Source: Bacteroidota bacterium
Lineage (GTDB): Bacteria; Bacteroidota; Rhodothermia; Rhodothermales; UBA10348
Length of the DNA: 42,868 nucleotides
Assembly (NCBI GenBank): GCA_022571255.1
Contig: JACZYD010000009.1
Location: 1-42,868, forward strand
Direction of reading: 5' to 3'
Positions 41,883 through 42,868 of the stretch are shown piece by piece. The stretch's first letter is position 1, and the number at the start of each line of letters is the position of its first letter. Under the pieces are notes generated by a model that worked only from the letters and a program-made list of their open reading frames with translations, had not been told where the DNA came from and did not search any database. The position numbers were made by a program, and so were the translations under genes.

Positions 41883-42868
41883 ATGATAAACTCTTTTCTT
41901 GTCAGACCATCCAGAACGCGGGCAACCACACACTTTTTGTGGTCGCTGATTCTTTTTGTCGGTCTGCTTGGTCTCTCTGCCTGCGCCAACAAACCAGTAA
42001 CACAAAGCGCGGACACCTCCACGGCCAGCGATGCCGCCATGTCCACAACCGCGCCGAACCCCGATCCTCGTGTAGGTCTTGGCGCCGGATTGTTTGACGC
42101 CGAAGAAGCAGCGTGGAATATGCGTCTGCTTTCCTCGACTCCCCCGCCGGAAGCGTTCGTAGGCGTCACAAACTCTGACCTGGCTTTTACAGGCAAATAT
42201 GCCATACAGGGCAACTATAACGGCATTCAAGTCTGGGATATTTCCGACCCGACAAAGCCTGAGCTGGTCACTGAATATGTCTGCCCCGCATCCCAGAGCG
42301 ATGTGTCAGTGTACAAAAATCTGATGTTCGTTTCGGGAGAAGGAATGGGCGGTAGGCTCGACTGCGGCACCGAAGGCGTGGAGGAAGCCGTGAGTCAGGA
42401 TCGTCTGCGTGGAATCAGAATTTTTGACATCAGCGATATCCGTAATCCCGACTACATCGGCAATGTGCAAACGTGCCGCGGCTCCCATACCCATTCGCTG
42501 TTGAAAGATCCGAACGACGACGAAAATGTCTATATCTATGTATCCGGTTCTGCTCCGGTACGCCCTGAAGAAGAAGTCGCAGGATGCTCCGGTGCAGCGC
42601 TTTCAGAGGATCCGAATTCTGCCCTGTTTCGCATCGAAGTCATCAAAGTGCCGCTCGATCACCCCGAACTGGCAGCCATCGTGAGTTCGCCGCGAATTTT
42701 TGAAGATCTTGTCGCCCCACCAACACATGGCCAGTCGCCTGCCGATATCCTTGAAGTCGAGGCGGCGCGTGCACGTGGTGATTTCGTGGTCGAGATCCAG
42801 GGCCGGCAGAGGGTCCTGCCTTCCCGAATCATCACTCCCATGCTCGAAAGCTTCATGAAGGAAAGAGA
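41883..42868 (+). CDS. LVIVD-repeat lipoprotein, 3' end cut by the window
   Basis: At least 328 residues, still open at the window edge. It starts 15 bp after the DUF305 stop. A lipoprotein signal peptide ends in Cys (LFVGLLGLSAC). LVIVD-type beta-propeller repeats follow: AFTGKYAIQGNYNGIQVWDI and LRGIRIFDISDIRNPDYIG, separated by a Cys-containing YVCPASQSD segment. These propellers usually sit at the cell surface and are paired with DUF305 proteins in other genomes, which I believe is a recurrent pair but cannot verify here. Function unknown. Confidence 0.85.
   Translation, partial: MINSFLVRPSRTRATTHFLWSLILFVGLLGLSACANKPVTQSADTSTASDAAMSTTAPNPDPRVGLGAGLFDAEEAAWNMRLLSSTPPPEAFVGVTNSDLAFTGKYAIQGNYNGIQVWDISDPTKPELVTEYVCPASQSDVSVYKNLMFVSGEGMGGRLDCGTEGVEEAVSQDRLRGIRIFDISDIRNPDYIGNVQTCRGSHTHSLLKDPNDDENVYIYVSGSAPVRPEEEVAGCSGAALSEDPNSALFRIEVIKVPLDHPELAAIVSSPRIFEDLVAPPTHGQSPADILEVEAARARGDFVVEIQGRQRVLPSRIITPMLESFMKER

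Noticed and set aside
1-42868. tRNA, rRNA or other structural RNA genes
   Set aside because: GGTTCGAA-type T-loop sequences occur (for example near 9250 and 22720), but without a matching acceptor stem or anticodon arm, and one is inside a protein gene.

Overview
The window looks like part of a chromosome from a marine, free-living member of the Rhodothermota/Balneolota branch of the Bacteroidota group. One exported protein ends in a type IX secretion (T9SS) type A sorting domain with the YPNPFNP motif, many proteins are lipoproteins or carry signal peptides, Shine-Dalgarno sites are often weak, and a GT3-type glycogen synthase is present. No rRNA, tRNA, phage, IS element or CRISPR array was seen. 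The taxonomic placement is inference.

Layout. 189-848: small outer-membrane beta-barrel protein. 976-7998 (minus): compact type IV pilus / type II secretion-like envelope machine, made of a secretin, a PilO/PilP-like fusion, a PilM/PilN-like fusion, a PilT-like ATPase and two pilin-like membrane proteins, with an exported subtilase upstream (8051-9355). 9906-11375: secreted M28 peptidase. 11372-19383 (minus): tightly packed genes for a GAF-GAF-SpoIIE phosphatase, a YfcE-like phosphoesterase, an outer-membrane protein, an UlaG-like MBL hydrolase, a frameshifted OPT transporter and a LamG/T9SS protein. 19699-24343: NAD(P)-binding epimerase-like protein, nitronate monooxygenase-like enzyme, small hypotheticals, DUF1080 lipoprotein and parvulin. 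24713-29293 (minus): ThuA/sugar dehydrogenase fusion, agmatinase-like enzyme and glycerol kinase. 29430-38167: exported CbiX-like protein, membrane protein, AhpD-like protein, DCC thiol oxidoreductase, 2[4Fe-4S] ferredoxin, GT4 glycosyltransferase, radical SAM protein, M20 peptidase and GNAT acetyltransferase. 38233-42868: GT3 glycogen synthase, a frameshifted coiled-coil protein, a DUF305 lipoprotein and an LVIVD-repeat lipoprotein cut by the window end.

Together the genes suggest a heterotroph that digests extracellular protein and carbohydrate (S8, M28 and M20 peptidases, LamG, DUF1080, ThuA/dehydrogenase), imports peptides, uses glycerol and stores glycogen.

The most unusual property is a family of short tandem-repeat (minisatellite) arrays. 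Four clear intergenic arrays (23 bp x6, 24 bp x5, 29 bp x4, 26 bp x5) and two small degenerate ones all lie on the 5' side of a start codon, and none lies between convergent genes. Repeats whose unit is a multiple of three also sit in frame inside genes: KIVDRY x4 in the subtilase propeptide, an 11-residue unit at the N-terminus of the DCC protein, a 20-residue unit in a dehydrogenase loop, and Gly16 in the secretin. A second theme is single-base deletions, two of them in T homopolymers, that break two otherwise intact genes; these may be assembly errors.
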